In this document: positions 36,530 through 44,882 of the stretch, one piece after another
Numbering within the stretch: the stretch's first letter is position 1
Layout: every line of letters begins with the position of its first letter
Assembly (NCBI GenBank): GCA_002708825.1
Contig: PAPF01000018.1
Coordinates: 124,001-188,000, forward strand
DNA from: Phyllobacteriaceae bacterium
GTDB lineage: Bacteria; Pseudomonadota; Alphaproteobacteria; Rhizobiales; Rhizobiaceae
Direction of reading: 5' to 3'
DNA: 64,000 nt
The notes under the pieces: model-generated
Databases searched by the model: none
Told to the model about the DNA's origin: nothing
Seen by the model: only the letters and a program-made list of their open reading frames with translations
Made by a program: the position numbers and the translations under genes

Positions 36530-38154
36530 GGCGCCGCCGTCTGGCGAACCGGTTCCTCGTATTCGCCGGCCGGTCCGCCGCCGCAGGCCAGCGCCGTCTC
36601 GCCGGCCTTGCGTGCGCGAAGCTGGCTGGCCCGGTCGGACGCCGCCTGCCAGTCATCCATCTGCGCCTGCGCGATGGTACGGTTCGTATCAAAGCCGAAA
36701 TCGACCTTCTTCCTGGACTGCGGCCCCCAGTAGTTGTGCTTGCCAAGATCGTAGAACTTGCGTTCGAACCCGGCCTTGAGGAACGCCTTGAGGCAACCGA
36801 GCAGATATTTGCGCCGGAAGCCTGTCCCGCGCCACGGATAGTGAAACAGCGCCTTGATCATGTAAAAACGCCGGTAGTTGTTCATGACCCGGTCCAGCAG
36901 TTCGCCACGCTCCATTGCTTCCGGCTTCATGATCGGCGTGACGAAATTGTACTTGGAGAAATCGAACACCTCCACCTTGTCGCCCAGTTCCTGGAACAGC
37001 GGCGAGAATGGCCAGGGCGTGTACATTGCCCAGTTGGCGAGATCGGGATCCCAGTCGCGCGCCATGCGATAGGTCTCCTCCAGCGTTTCGGCAGTCTCGT
37101 TCTCCAGCCCGACGATGAATTGCGCCTCGGTGAAGATGTCCGCCTCGCGCAGCAGCCGGATCGCGCGCTTGTTGTCGGCGACCCTGGTTTCCTTGTTGAA
37201 CAGGTCGAGCTTCAACTGCGCCGCCGCTTCGGTACCGAGCGACACGTGAACGAGGCCGGCCTTGCGGTACAGGGGCAGCAGCTTCTCGTCGCGGATGATG
37301 TCGGTAACGCGGGTGTTGATGCCCCACTTCACCTTCTCGGGCAGGCCGCGCGCAATCAGTTCCTCGCAGAAGGCCACGAACTTCTTGCGGTTGATGGTCG
37401 GTTCCTCGTCGGCGAGGATGAAGAAGCCGACCTGGTGCTCGTTGACCAGTTGCTCTATCTCGTCGACCACCTTCTTCGGATCCCGGATGCGGTAATCGCG
37501 CCAGAATTTCCATTGCGAGCAGAACGAGCAGGTGAACGGGCAGCCGCGCGCCATGTTGGGAATGGCGACGCGCACGCCGAGCGGCACGTAGATGTATTTC
37601 GACCATTCGAGCAGCGACCAGTCGGGCGTCACCGCGTCGAAATCCTTCACTGTCGGTGCTGCCGGGGTCGCCACGATCTGCCCGTCATCGACGATGTAGG
37701 CGAGGCCCCTGATCTGCGCGCGCTTCTCGCGGAACGTGCCTTCGGCGACGGAGCGCACCAGTTCCAGGAAGATTTCCTCGCCCTCGCCGCGCACGATGAC
37801 ATCGACCCAGGGCGCCTCGGAAAGCACCTGCTTGTACATGAAGGTCGCATGCACGCCGCCGAGTACGCGCAGGGCCTGCGGGCAGGCCTCCCTGGCGATT
37901 TCAAGCAGCCGTTCAGCGGTGTAGATCGACGGCGTGATCGCCGTCACCCCGACGATGTCCGGGCGAAGCTCGGCAAGGCGATCACGCACGGCCTCTTCGC
38001 TGAGGTCGTTCGTCATGGCGTCGACAAAATGGATGTCGTCAAAGCCTGCCTTGCGCAACGGACCGGCGAGATAGGCAACCCAGGCCGGCGGCCAGTTGCC
38101 GGCGATCTCGGCGCCGCCTGAATGGTAGTTCGGATGGACAAGAACGATGCGCAT
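36526..38154 (-). CDS. bchE: Anaerobic Mg-protoporphyrin IX monomethyl ester oxidative cyclase BchE
   Basis: 542-aa radical-SAM enzyme that forms ring E of bacteriochlorophyll without oxygen, taking the oxygen atom from water. A B12-binding-like N-terminal domain ([20 protein letters not shown] onward, with [13 protein letters not shown] and VLGGVHATF) precedes the cluster motif Cys205, Cys209, Cys212 ([11 protein letters not shown]). It needs SAM, iron-sulphur and cobalamin. The ATG has gggaggag upstream. A PpsR-type site starts 15 bases upstream and an FNR-type site lies behind it, giving dual oxygen control. An oxygen-dependent cyclase, acsF, is encoded 23 kb away. Confidence 0.97.
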   Translation of the reverse strand: MRIVLVHPNYHSGGAEIAGNWPPAWVAYLAGPLRKAGFDDIHFVDAMTNDLSEEAVRDRLAELRPDIVGVTAITPSIYTAERLLEIAREACPQALRVLGGVHATFMYKQVLSEAPWVDVIVRGEGEEIFLELVRSVAEGTFREKRAQIRGLAYIVDDGQIVATPAAPTVKDFDAVTPDWSLLEWSKYIYVPLGVRVAIPNMARGCPFTCSFCSQWKFWRDYRIRDPKKVVDEIEQLVNEHQVGFFILADEEPTINRKKFVAFCEELIARGLPEKVKWGINTRVTDIIRDEKLLPLYRKAGLVHVSLGTEAAAQLKLDLFNKETRVADNKRAIRLLREADIFTEAQFIVGLENETAETLEETYRMARDWDPDLANWAMYTPWPFSPLFQELGDKVEVFDFSKYNFVTPIMKPEAMERGELLDRVMNNYRRFYMIKALFHYPWRGTGFRRKYLLGCLKAFLKAGFERKFYDLGKHNYWGPQSRKKVDFGFDTNRTIAQAQMDDWQAASDRASQLRARKAGETALACGGGPAGEYEEPVRQTAAP

Positions 38155-38168
38155 GGGCTCCTCCCGAG

Positions 38169-38186
38169 TGTCAATTTATGTTGACA
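38169..38186. promoter_or_regulatory. PpsR/CrtJ binding site in front of bchE
   Basis: TGTCAATTTATGTTGACA matches TGT-N12-ACA and is symmetric (TGTCA-N8-TGACA). A further TGTCA half-site follows at 38189-38193, so three half-sites are present. The site lies over the region where the FNR-dependent promoter should start, which suits repression when oxygen is present. Confidence 0.85.
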
Positions 38187-38205
38187 CATGTCAGGAAGGC
38201 GTGAC

Positions 38206-38219
38206 TTGACCTCGATCAA
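38206..38219. promoter_or_regulatory. FNR/FnrL binding site in front of bchE
   Basis: TTGACCTCGATCAA fits TTGA(T/C)-N4-ATCAA. Its centre is 41.5 bp from base 38171, which would be the start of transcription in a class II promoter. FnrL control of bchE is established in Rhodobacter; here it is inferred from the site. Confidence 0.8.
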
Positions 38220-38353
38220 TACGGAAGCCCGATCGGCCTCTCGCCATGCCGGCCTGAAGGAGCGTCGGCGTGGGCGCCGGCCGGGTACGGGACGCCTGTG
38301 CGCGAGGCCGCGCCTGTGGCATTGGCGGCAAGGCAGCTACCGGGAAGAAGGGG

Positions 38354-39298
38354 TCAGTGGACGAGGCGGTCGGCCATGCGCACGGCCTCCATCGCAGTGG
38401 AGGCCACGATGTCGGCGCCGATTCCCTCGAAGGCGCGCCGGTTGCAGACCACGGCCGGTCCTCCGACGGCGATCCAGAGCTTCGGCGACCTGTGACGTGC
38501 ACGGATTTCCGTAATCGCATCGGAACACGGGCGCGCATCGTCCAGTGAACCGACCGACATGCCGACAAGGTCATATGTCGAGGCGGCCAGGCGATCGAGC
38601 AGGCTGTCGCCGACCTCCAGGTCGCTGCCGCCATCGACATGCCAGCCGAGATCACGGAAGCAGGCCGCGACGATCAGAACGCCCAGTGTGTGCTGGGCGC
38701 CATTGGCCCGCGCAAGCAGGACGCAGCGGCGTTCTTTCCGGGTGTCCGCCCATGTCGGCGCTGCTTGCATCAGGTGCTTGATCAACATCGAGAGCCTGGT
38801 CGATGCGATCGCGACCTGGATGAAATCAGCATCGTCCGTGCACCATCGGTCGCCGAGTTGCTTGGCAATGGGCGAAAACACCATCACGGAAAGCGTATGG
38901 ATGGGGATCCCGCTTTCATGCAAGGCGACAGTCACGTCCCGGATCGCTCTCGGGTTGGCGTCAGCCAGTCCTGAATCAATGCGTTCACGGAAGTCGAGCG
39001 CCTTGGCGGCTCCCGGAAGCGCCATCAGGGCCGGGTCACGCTCGGGATGCAGGACGAAATCGTCCGCCTGGGCCTGTACTCGGGCAGCGGAAGGGGTTGA
39101 CGACGATCGCGCATGCTCCGGATGCCCGTCGGCGACCATTCCGGTCACCGTTTTCCGGATGACGGATTCGAGCATGTCGTGATCGGAAGTGCTCAGACGG
39201 GGGAGGCTCTTCGTGCGCGAAAGACCCTTGCCGTTCTTGCTGCCGGCAAGAGATTCATCCCCTTCATTCGCATGATCAATGGACTTTTTGTCAGCCAT
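38354..39298 (-). CDS. B12-binding domain protein related to PpaA/AerR, adjacent to bchE
   Basis: 314-aa protein. An unstructured, charged N-terminus (about 1-85) precedes a helical B12-binding-2-like region containing LGDRWCTDDADFIQVAIAS and RLSMLIKHL, then a cobalamin-binding Rossmann domain with AQHTLG (His203), MSVGS and AVGGPA. The aspartate of the usual DxHxxG motif is Ala here. The helical region lines up with PpaA in this window (LGVQWTRDDCDFIDVTI). No catalytic or DNA-binding domain is seen, so it is probably a light or cobalamin-dependent regulator or a B12 carrier. Its position 199 bases upstream of the B12-dependent bchE, same strand, is suggestive. A gaggtgac ribosome site precedes the ATG. 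Confidence 0.82.
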   Translation of the reverse strand: MADKKSIDHANEGDESLAGSKNGKGLSRTKSLPRLSTSDHDMLESVIRKTVTGMVADGHPEHARSSSTPSAARVQAQADDFVLHPERDPALMALPGAAKALDFRERIDSGLADANPRAIRDVTVALHESGIPIHTLSVMVFSPIAKQLGDRWCTDDADFIQVAIASTRLSMLIKHLMQAAPTWADTRKERRCVLLARANGAQHTLGVLIVAACFRDLGWHVDGGSDLEVGDSLLDRLAASTYDLVGMSVGSLDDARPCSDAITEIRARHRSPKLWIAVGGPAVVCNRRAFEGIGADIVASTAMEAVRMADRLVH

Positions 39299-39367
39299 TG
39301 GTCACCTCGCATTCCCGATCCGGGCAACAATCCTGCCATCGTAGCCCAATTCCACGGAAGGAACAAC

Positions 39368-39391
39368 GAACCGATTCGCAAGAGCCGGTTC
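39368..39391 (-). terminator. Possible terminator after dxs
   Basis: A 6-bp stem (gaaccg 39368-39373 / cggttc 39386-39391) lies 47 bases past the dxs stop in the direction of dxs transcription and is followed on that strand by the T-rich gttgttcctt. Confidence 0.4.
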
Positions 39392-39437
39392 CTGCTCCGG
39401 TTGCATGGGCGCGCGGGAGCGGCCTGTGCCGCTTGCG

Positions 39438-41327
39438 TCATGCCTGGAACGCGACAAGGGATTTGTCCTCCCGGGCGCTGTAGTGTTCGATCTTGCCGAA
39501 TCCCAGCGCGGCGAGCGCGTTGTCCACCACGTGAACAGCGCTCAATCCTGCTGCCGCGTACATTTCATGCGGCGCCCCCTGGTGTATGAAACGGTCGGGC
39601 AGCGTCATGACGCGGATTGCGCAGCGCCCGTCAAGCATGCCTCTGCCGGCAAGATGTTGCAGGACGAGAGCGCCGAACCCGCCGCTCGACCCCTCTTCGA
39701 TCGTGATCAGGAGTTCGTGGTTGTTGGTCAATTCTTCGATGAGGCTTTCATCGAGCGGTTTGGCGAAACGTGCATCGGCGACGGTACACGAGATGCCGCG
39801 CGCCGACAGCAGGCGTGCTGCCTCGCGGCAGGCGCCGAGGCGGGTTCCGAACGACAGCAGCGCGACCGTCCGGCCGTCGGCGACGATCCGCCCCTTGCCC
39901 AGTTTCAGCGGGCGTGGCGTGCGCGGAAGCGCGACGCCTTCGCCTTCACCGCGCGGATAGCGAAAGGCGACCGGTCCGGCGTCGTGGATCGCTGCTGTCG
40001 TCACCATGCGGCAGAGTTCGGCTTCGTCGCTTGCCGCCATCACCACGAAACCGGGCAGATTGGCGAGAAAGGCGATGTCGAACGCGCCTGCATGCGTGGC
40101 GCCGTCGGCTCCGACCAGCCCGGCGCGATCAATTGCGAAGCGAACCGGCAGGCCTTGCAGGGCGACGTCGTGCACGATCTGGTCGTATCCGCGTTGCAGG
40201 AATGTGGAATAGATGGCGCAGAACGGACGCATGCCGCCAGCCGCCAGGCCCGCGGCAAAGGTCACCGCGTGCTGCTCGGCGATTCCGACATCGAAAGCGC
40301 GTTGCGGAAACGCTTCGGCAAAGGCATCGATCCCCGTGCCTGACGCCATGGCTGCGGTGATCCCAACGATCCGGCTGTCGCGGCGCGCCTCCTCGATCAG
40401 AGCGGATGCAAAGACCGCGGTGTAGCTTGGCGCGCCGGCCTTGGACCTGGTCTGGGCCCCTGTCGCGACGTCGAAGCAGCCAACGCCATGAAACCGGTCC
40501 GGTGCCTCTTCGGCGAACGGGTAGCCGGCGCCCTTGCGGGTGCGCACATGCAACAGGACCGGCCCGTCGGCGTCGCCGCGAAGACGGCGCAGAGTGGCGA
40601 GCAGCGCCGGCAGGTCGTGTCCGTCGACAGGTCCATGATAGGAAAAGCCGAGATTGCGGAAGAAGGCGTTGGCATCCTCGCTTCCGGCCGCCGACTCGTC
40701 CGGTGCCGCCGTGCCCGGACGCAGGCGCTCCAGCCATTCGGAGAAGGCGCCGACGGGCGGTGATATCGACATGGCATTGTCGTTGAGGATCACGAACAGG
40801 CGTTTCTTCAGCGCGCCCGCGTTGTTGATTGCCTCGAAGGCCATTCCGGCCGACATCGCGCCGTCGCCGATGACGCAAATCACGTCGCCGTCGTCGCCGC
40901 CCAGTTCGCGCGCAACGGCAAATCCGAGACCGGCCGAGATCGAGGTCGATGAATGCGCCGCGCCGAACGGGTCGTAGATGCTTTCGTCGCGGCGCGTGAA
41001 GCCGGACAGACCATCCTGCTTGCGCAAGGTCGCCATGCGGCCGCGCCGCCCGGTCAGGATCTTGTGGGGGTAGCACTGATGGCTGACGTCGAAGATCAGC
41101 TTGTCGCGCGGCGTATCGAATACGGCGTGGATGGCTATGGTCAGTTCCACCACGCCCAGTCCGGAACCCAGATGGCCGCCACTGCGGGACACAGAGGCGA
41201 TCAGTTCGCCGCGCAGTTCGGCGGCAAGCCGCACCAGTTCGTCATCGTCGAAACAAGCCAGATCGCGGGGCTCGTTCACGCTATCGAGCAGCGGCGTCGC
41301 CAAAGTGTCTTGCAGGTCATGGGCCAT
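39438..41327 (-). CDS. dxs: 1-deoxy-D-xylulose-5-phosphate synthase
   Basis: 629-aa thiamine-diphosphate enzyme, first step of the MEP isoprenoid pathway, joining pyruvate and glyceraldehyde-3-phosphate. The ATG at 41327 ([20 protein letters not shown]) has caggaggag upstream; the open frame extends 39 codons but over the promoter. ThDP-binding [18 protein letters not shown], the active histidine region [16 protein letters not shown] and the transketolase pyrimidine domain ([15 protein letters not shown]) are present. In a PGC, Dxs supplies isoprenoids for carotenoids and the bacteriochlorophyll tail. A PpsR site 139 bases upstream ties it to photosynthesis control. Confidence 0.96.
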   Translation of the reverse strand: MAHDLQDTLATPLLDSVNEPRDLACFDDDELVRLAAELRGELIASVSRSGGHLGSGLGVVELTIAIHAVFDTPRDKLIFDVSHQCYPHKILTGRRGRMATLRKQDGLSGFTRRDESIYDPFGAAHSSTSISAGLGFAVARELGGDDGDVICVIGDGAMSAGMAFEAINNAGALKKRLFVILNDNAMSISPPVGAFSEWLERLRPGTAAPDESAAGSEDANAFFRNLGFSYHGPVDGHDLPALLATLRRLRGDADGPVLLHVRTRKGAGYPFAEEAPDRFHGVGCFDVATGAQTRSKAGAPSYTAVFASALIEEARRDSRIVGITAAMASGTGIDAFAEAFPQRAFDVGIAEQHAVTFAAGLAAGGMRPFCAIYSTFLQRGYDQIVHDVALQGLPVRFAIDRAGLVGADGATHAGAFDIAFLANLPGFVVMAASDEAELCRMVTTAAIHDAGPVAFRYPRGEGEGVALPRTPRPLKLGKGRIVADGRTVALLSFGTRLGACREAARLLSARGISCTVADARFAKPLDESLIEELTNNHELLITIEEGSSGGFGALVLQHLAGRGMLDGRCAIRVMTLPDRFIHQGAPHEMYAAAGLSAVHVVDNALAALGFGKIEHYSAREDKSLVAFQA

Positions 41328-41465
41328 CGCGTCTCCTCCTGCGCGAGCGTTACAGCCGGGTCCGGAAGCGCGCGATCTGCGCCGCGCCTTGCTGTCCTTT
41401 CCCCGCACGCCGGCCTCAAGGGCCGGTGGCGGCGCGATTGTCATGATTGGCCAAAGCGAAGCATA

Positions 41466-41483
41466 TGTAAACTATTTTTTACA
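41466..41483. promoter_or_regulatory. PpsR/CrtJ binding site in front of dxs
   Basis: TGTAAACTATTTTTTACA matches TGT-N12-ACA with symmetric arms (TGTAA/TTACA). It sits between the 3' end of the cytochrome gene and the dxs start, both on the minus strand, so dxs is the likely target. Confidence 0.8.
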
Positions 41484-41540
41484 GTTGCCCGTAAACCATG
41501 TATGTCACTCACAGTGGCGCGCCGGGAGGGCCGCCTTCGC

Positions 41541-41933
41541 TCAGGGCGTCTTGCTGAACTGGTTCACATAGGCGATCACGTCAGCGATCTCCTGATCCTT
41601 CTTCAGGCCGGGAAACACCATTTTGGTGCCCTTCACCACTTCCCGCGGATTGGCCAGGTAGGTCGCAAGGAGTTCCTCGTTCCAGACCTTGCCGGCGCCG
41701 AACGCCTGCATCGCCTTGGAATACCTGAAGCCGTCGACGGTGCCGGGCTGGCGTCCGATGACGTTTTGCAGCGTCGGCCCCACCTTTGCCTTGTCGTTCT
41801 CGACGTTATGGCAGGCCATGCACTTCCTGAACACGGTTTCGCCAGCAGCGGCGTCGCCGTCGAGCGCGTGGGCGGCCGTGGATGCGAACATGGCCGGGAT
41901 GGCTGCGGCCACAACGATGGTTTTCATTTTCAT
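41541..41933 (-). CDS. Cytochrome c2-type periplasmic electron carrier
   Basis: 130-aa class I cytochrome c. A signal peptide (MKMKTIVVAAAIPAMFASTA, cleavage near AHA-LD) is followed by the heme motif Cys38-MA-Cys41-His42 and an axial methionine in GTKMVFPGLKK. The size fits the short c2/c550 type (cycA-like). In a phototroph it would shuttle electrons from the bc1 complex to the reaction centre and to oxidases. Start has gggagaa upstream; a second in-frame ATG two codons on is possible. It lies between the bchP operon and dxs on the same strand. Confidence 0.92.
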   Translation of the reverse strand: MKMKTIVVAAAIPAMFASTAAHALDGDAAAGETVFRKCMACHNVENDKAKVGPTLQNVIGRQPGTVDGFRYSKAMQAFGAGKVWNEELLATYLANPREVVKGTKMVFPGLKKDQEIADVIAYVNQFSKTP

Positions 41934-42028
41934 CTTGGTTTTCTCCCTTTTTCAGAACAGCAGATGACGTGTCCCCATGACGCGATGCCTCGTGCATGCG
42001 TTGTGGCTGATGCGGCTGATCCGCAGCC

Positions 42029-42289
42029 TCAGCGATGCTCCCGCAAACGCGTAACCAGGTCCCCGACATGGCCGGCCAGTCCGATGGCCAGTGCCAGCAG
42101 CACCGCGAGACCCGGCCCGTCAGTCAGGGCCATGTAAAGCGCGCCGAGCAGACCAAGTCCCGCGACTGCGTTCCAGACCACGAGGCGCCGCGCCGGTCCC
42201 GTATGCAGCACGAGGAGTGCAATCGTTTCGATCACGAGCACCGCCGCTGCGACGAGGGCGACAAGACCGTTGGAGAGAAGGTGATCCAT
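42029..42289 (-). CDS. Small membrane protein of unknown function downstream of bchP
   Basis: 86-aa protein with three predicted hydrophobic segments (about residues 8-28, 37-56 and 61-78) and a basic end TRLREHR. ATG 42289 lies 5 bases after the bchP stop with gaag upstream, so it is probably co-translated with bchP. Many PGCs have idi at this place; this is not idi. I do not recognise the family. A helper for the membrane-bound late steps (BchP/BchG) or for pigment-protein assembly is possible but unproven. Confidence 0.65.
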   Translation of the reverse strand: MDHLLSNGLVALVAAAVLVIETIALLVLHTGPARRLVVWNAVAGLGLLGALYMALTDGPGLAVLLALAIGLAGHVGDLVTRLREHR

Positions 42290-42293
42290 TGCT

Positions 42294-43490
42294 TCAACGG
42301 GCGGCAAGGCCGAGCAACTGCTGCATGTCGCGTGCAAACACCCGCAGGTGGGCAAGCGGATCGCGGTAGGCGATGCGCTTGTTGAGATAGGATTCCCACG
42401 TCAGGCGCTGCACGTCTGGATCGGCGCACATGCGCACGAACTTCTCGCGGCGCGAATCGTTGCGATACCAGACGGTCTGCATCAGCCACAGGACAAGGAA
42501 CACCTTGCCGTGTGCGCGCATGAAGCGCCGCCGCGCCTGTTTCAGTGCGCCCGGCTTGCCGGTCGCCAGCCGTTCGGCCATCGCATCGGCGGCAAGCTCC
42601 CCGCACAGCATGGCATAGTAGATGCCTTCGCCCGAGGAGGGCGCGACGGTTCCCGCGGCATCACCGGCCAGCAGGATGGCGTCGCCGTTGTCCCATCGCC
42701 GCATCGGCCGAAGCGGCAAAGGTGCGCCTTCGCGGCGGATCGTGCGGCACAAGTCAAGCCCGCTGCCGGCCCGCAACTGGCCGGTTGCGCGCCGCAAGTC
42801 GTGTCCCTTGACCGCCGATCCGCAGCCCACCGAGACCTGGGCGCCATGGGGGAACACCCAGCCGTAGAAATCCGGCGAGATGCGGCCGTCATAGACGACA
42901 TCGCAGCGGTTCGGGTGACTGGCGGCAAGGGCGCCGGCAGCGGGGCTCTCGACGATTTCGTGATAGGCGAAGACGTAGGGCGGCTTGCTCGCCTTGGGGA
43001 AGGCCAGGCGGCGGACGGCAGAGTTGGCGCCATCGGCACCGATCACCGCCCTTGCCGTCAATGTCTCCGCCTTGGCGCAATCACCTTTCGCGGTCGACGC
43101 GATCGTCAGGGCCATGCTGCCGCCGCGTCCGCGCTCCAGTCCTTCGAGCTTTCCCGTCACGACAGTGGCGCCGGCCGCCGCCGCACGATCGCGAAGGAAC
43201 GGATCGAAATGCTCGCGATCGACCATGCCGACGAAGTCGATGTCGCCGATCTGCATGTCCACCGACCAGCCGGACGGGGCAACGACCCGGGCGGCGTTGG
43301 CGCGCGCGACGATCTGGCTGTCGGGAATGTCGAAATCGCGCAGCGCACGTGACGGGATCGCGCCGCCGCAGGGCTTGATGCGGTTCTGCGGATCGACAAG
43401 CGCAACGCTGTATCCTGCCCTGACCAGGGCAAGCGCCGCCGTGGCGCCACACGGCCCGCCGCCGACAATCGCAACATCGAATGTGGTCAT
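42294..43490 (-). CDS. bchP: Geranylgeranyl diphosphate/bacteriochlorophyll reductase BchP
   Basis: 398-aa FAD-dependent reductase that saturates the geranylgeranyl tail of bacteriochlorophyll to phytyl. N-terminal FAD motif VGGGPCGATAALAL, then the second FAD motif around GDAAGTVAPSSGEGIYYAM, both typical of BchP. ATG 43490 has ggaggagg upstream. It follows the PucC-like carrier and bchG on the same strand, the usual bchG-pucC-like-bchP order. Confidence 0.95.
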   Translation of the reverse strand: MTTFDVAIVGGGPCGATAALALVRAGYSVALVDPQNRIKPCGGAIPSRALRDFDIPDSQIVARANAARVVAPSGWSVDMQIGDIDFVGMVDREHFDPFLRDRAAAAGATVVTGKLEGLERGRGGSMALTIASTAKGDCAKAETLTARAVIGADGANSAVRRLAFPKASKPPYVFAYHEIVESPAAGALAASHPNRCDVVYDGRISPDFYGWVFPHGAQVSVGCGSAVKGHDLRRATGQLRAGSGLDLCRTIRREGAPLPLRPMRRWDNGDAILLAGDAAGTVAPSSGEGIYYAMLCGELAADAMAERLATGKPGALKQARRRFMRAHGKVFLVLWLMQTVWYRNDSRREKFVRMCADPDVQRLTWESYLNKRIAYRDPLAHLRVFARDMQQLLGLAAR

Positions 43491-43523
43491 CTTGTCCTCC
43501 TCCGCGTGCCGGCCGTGCCGCGG

Positions 43524-44870
43524 CTATTCGGCAGCGACCGGTGGTGCCGGCGCCTGGGCCATGCCACGCCCGTCCGGCAACGGCGAACCGATGCGCAGCG
43601 CGATCAGCGCCGACAACAGGAACATGCCCGCCTCCATCGCGAAGACGATCGCAAAGGAGGTGCCCACATCGCCGGTGATCGCGCGGCAGAGATCGATCGC
43701 CGCCGTTCCCATGAAACCGCCGAGGCCGAAGGCGATGGCCTGCGCGGCGCCCCAGACGCCCATGCGCATGCCTTCGTTGGCCTTGCGCCCGCCGCTTGCC
43801 AGAAGCATCATCGTGCCGACGGCCGCGACCGCGAAGGCCCCGTTGGCAAGGCCGAGCAGGAAGACGTTGGCTTGCAGCGGCCAGGCCGGCGCAAAGGCGG
43901 TTGCCGAGGACAGCAGCAGCAGCGCGCCGGCCGAACCCAGACAGCCTGACACGATGAAATGGCGCAGAACGCCCGGCCTGCGCCCGAAGATGCCGACCAG
44001 CGCCATGCCGATGAAAACGCCGCCATGCTGCGTGCCCGACAGTGCGGTCGACTGGCCCGGAGTCATGCCGAACAACAGGCCCGCGAAGGGCTCCAGGATG
44101 AGGTCCTGCGTTGAATAGGCCAGCATCGAGACGAAGACGAAAATCGTGAACAACCGCGCCTGGGCATCGTTCCACACATCGCGGAAACTGTCTCGGAAAC
44201 TGTCCGATGCCTCGCGCTGCTGCGGCCCGGCAACCGCCGGCCGCCGTTCGATCCCAAGGACGGCGATCGCGGCCACGGCAAACGCGATGGCGCCGGTCGC
44301 GGCCGTCACGGCGATCAGGCGCTCGTGCGAATAGGGTTCGAGATTGATGCCGGACAGGATGGAGGTCACCACGATGCCGCCGATCATCATCATCCACGTG
44401 ATCGTGGCCGCCGCCGCGCGCCGCTCCGGAGCGGTCCTGCTCGCCATCAACGCAAGCAGCGAGGTTCCGCTCGCCCCGATGCCAAGCCCGATGAGCGCAT
44501 AGGCCAGCACGGCAACCAGCAGGCCTGTTGCGAACGATTGCTCGAACAGCACCGTTGTTGACGCGGCGCCCGTGCCGGCCAGCGCCAGCACCGCCAGGCC
44601 GCCAAGGATCCAGCGCGTGCGCGAGTTGCCGACATCGGAGCCGTGCCCCCACAGCGGCCTCGTGAACTGTACGCCATAATGGAGGCCGACCAGCAATCCC
44701 GGCACCACGGCAGCCAGGCCCAGTTCGACGACCATCACCCGGTTCAGCGTCGAGGTGGTCAGCACCACGATGGCGCCGAGCGCGGCCTGCACGAGACCGA
44801 GGCGCAGGATGGAGAGCCAGCTGAGGCCTTCCTGGGCCCGGGTTCGTTTGCGCAACGGGATGCCGGCCAT
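43524..44870 (-). CDS. PucC/LhaA-family MFS protein between bchG and bchP
   Basis: 448-aa major facilitator protein with about 12 helices. Conserved family segments: LRLGLVQAALGAIVVLTTST, NRVMVVELGLAAVVPGLLVG and YGVQFTRPLWGHGSD. It is the bchG-bchP linked member (ORF428/bch2 type), a probable bacteriochlorophyll transporter or light-harvesting assembly factor. A second member, LhaA, is encoded at 57350. A ggagagg ribosome site precedes the ATG; 12 bases separate it from bchG. Confidence 0.9.
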   Translation of the reverse strand: MAGIPLRKRTRAQEGLSWLSILRLGLVQAALGAIVVLTTSTLNRVMVVELGLAAVVPGLLVGLHYGVQFTRPLWGHGSDVGNSRTRWILGGLAVLALAGTGAASTTVLFEQSFATGLLVAVLAYALIGLGIGASGTSLLALMASRTAPERRAAAATITWMMMIGGIVVTSILSGINLEPYSHERLIAVTAATGAIAFAVAAIAVLGIERRPAVAGPQQREASDSFRDSFRDVWNDAQARLFTIFVFVSMLAYSTQDLILEPFAGLLFGMTPGQSTALSGTQHGGVFIGMALVGIFGRRPGVLRHFIVSGCLGSAGALLLLSSATAFAPAWPLQANVFLLGLANGAFAVAAVGTMMLLASGGRKANEGMRMGVWGAAQAIAFGLGGFMGTAAIDLCRAITGDVGTSFAIVFAMEAGMFLLSALIALRIGSPLPDGRGMAQAPAPPVAAE

Positions 44871-44882
44871 GCTGCCTCTCCG

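Noticed and set aside
38181-38194. TTGAC-ACAT-GTCAG as a second FNR site in front of bchE
   Set aside because: One arm deviates from the consensus and it coincides with the PpsR half-sites; the box at 38206-38219 is better.
41499-41513. Second PpsR-like repeat (TGT ... ACA) downstream of the dxs box
   Set aside because: The spacer is 9, not 12, bases, so it does not fit the PpsR pattern.
42011-42025. TGCGG-N5-CCGCA hairpin between the cytochrome gene and the 86-aa gene
   Set aside because: Only a 5-bp stem, with no T-run on the minus strand; too weak to call a terminator.
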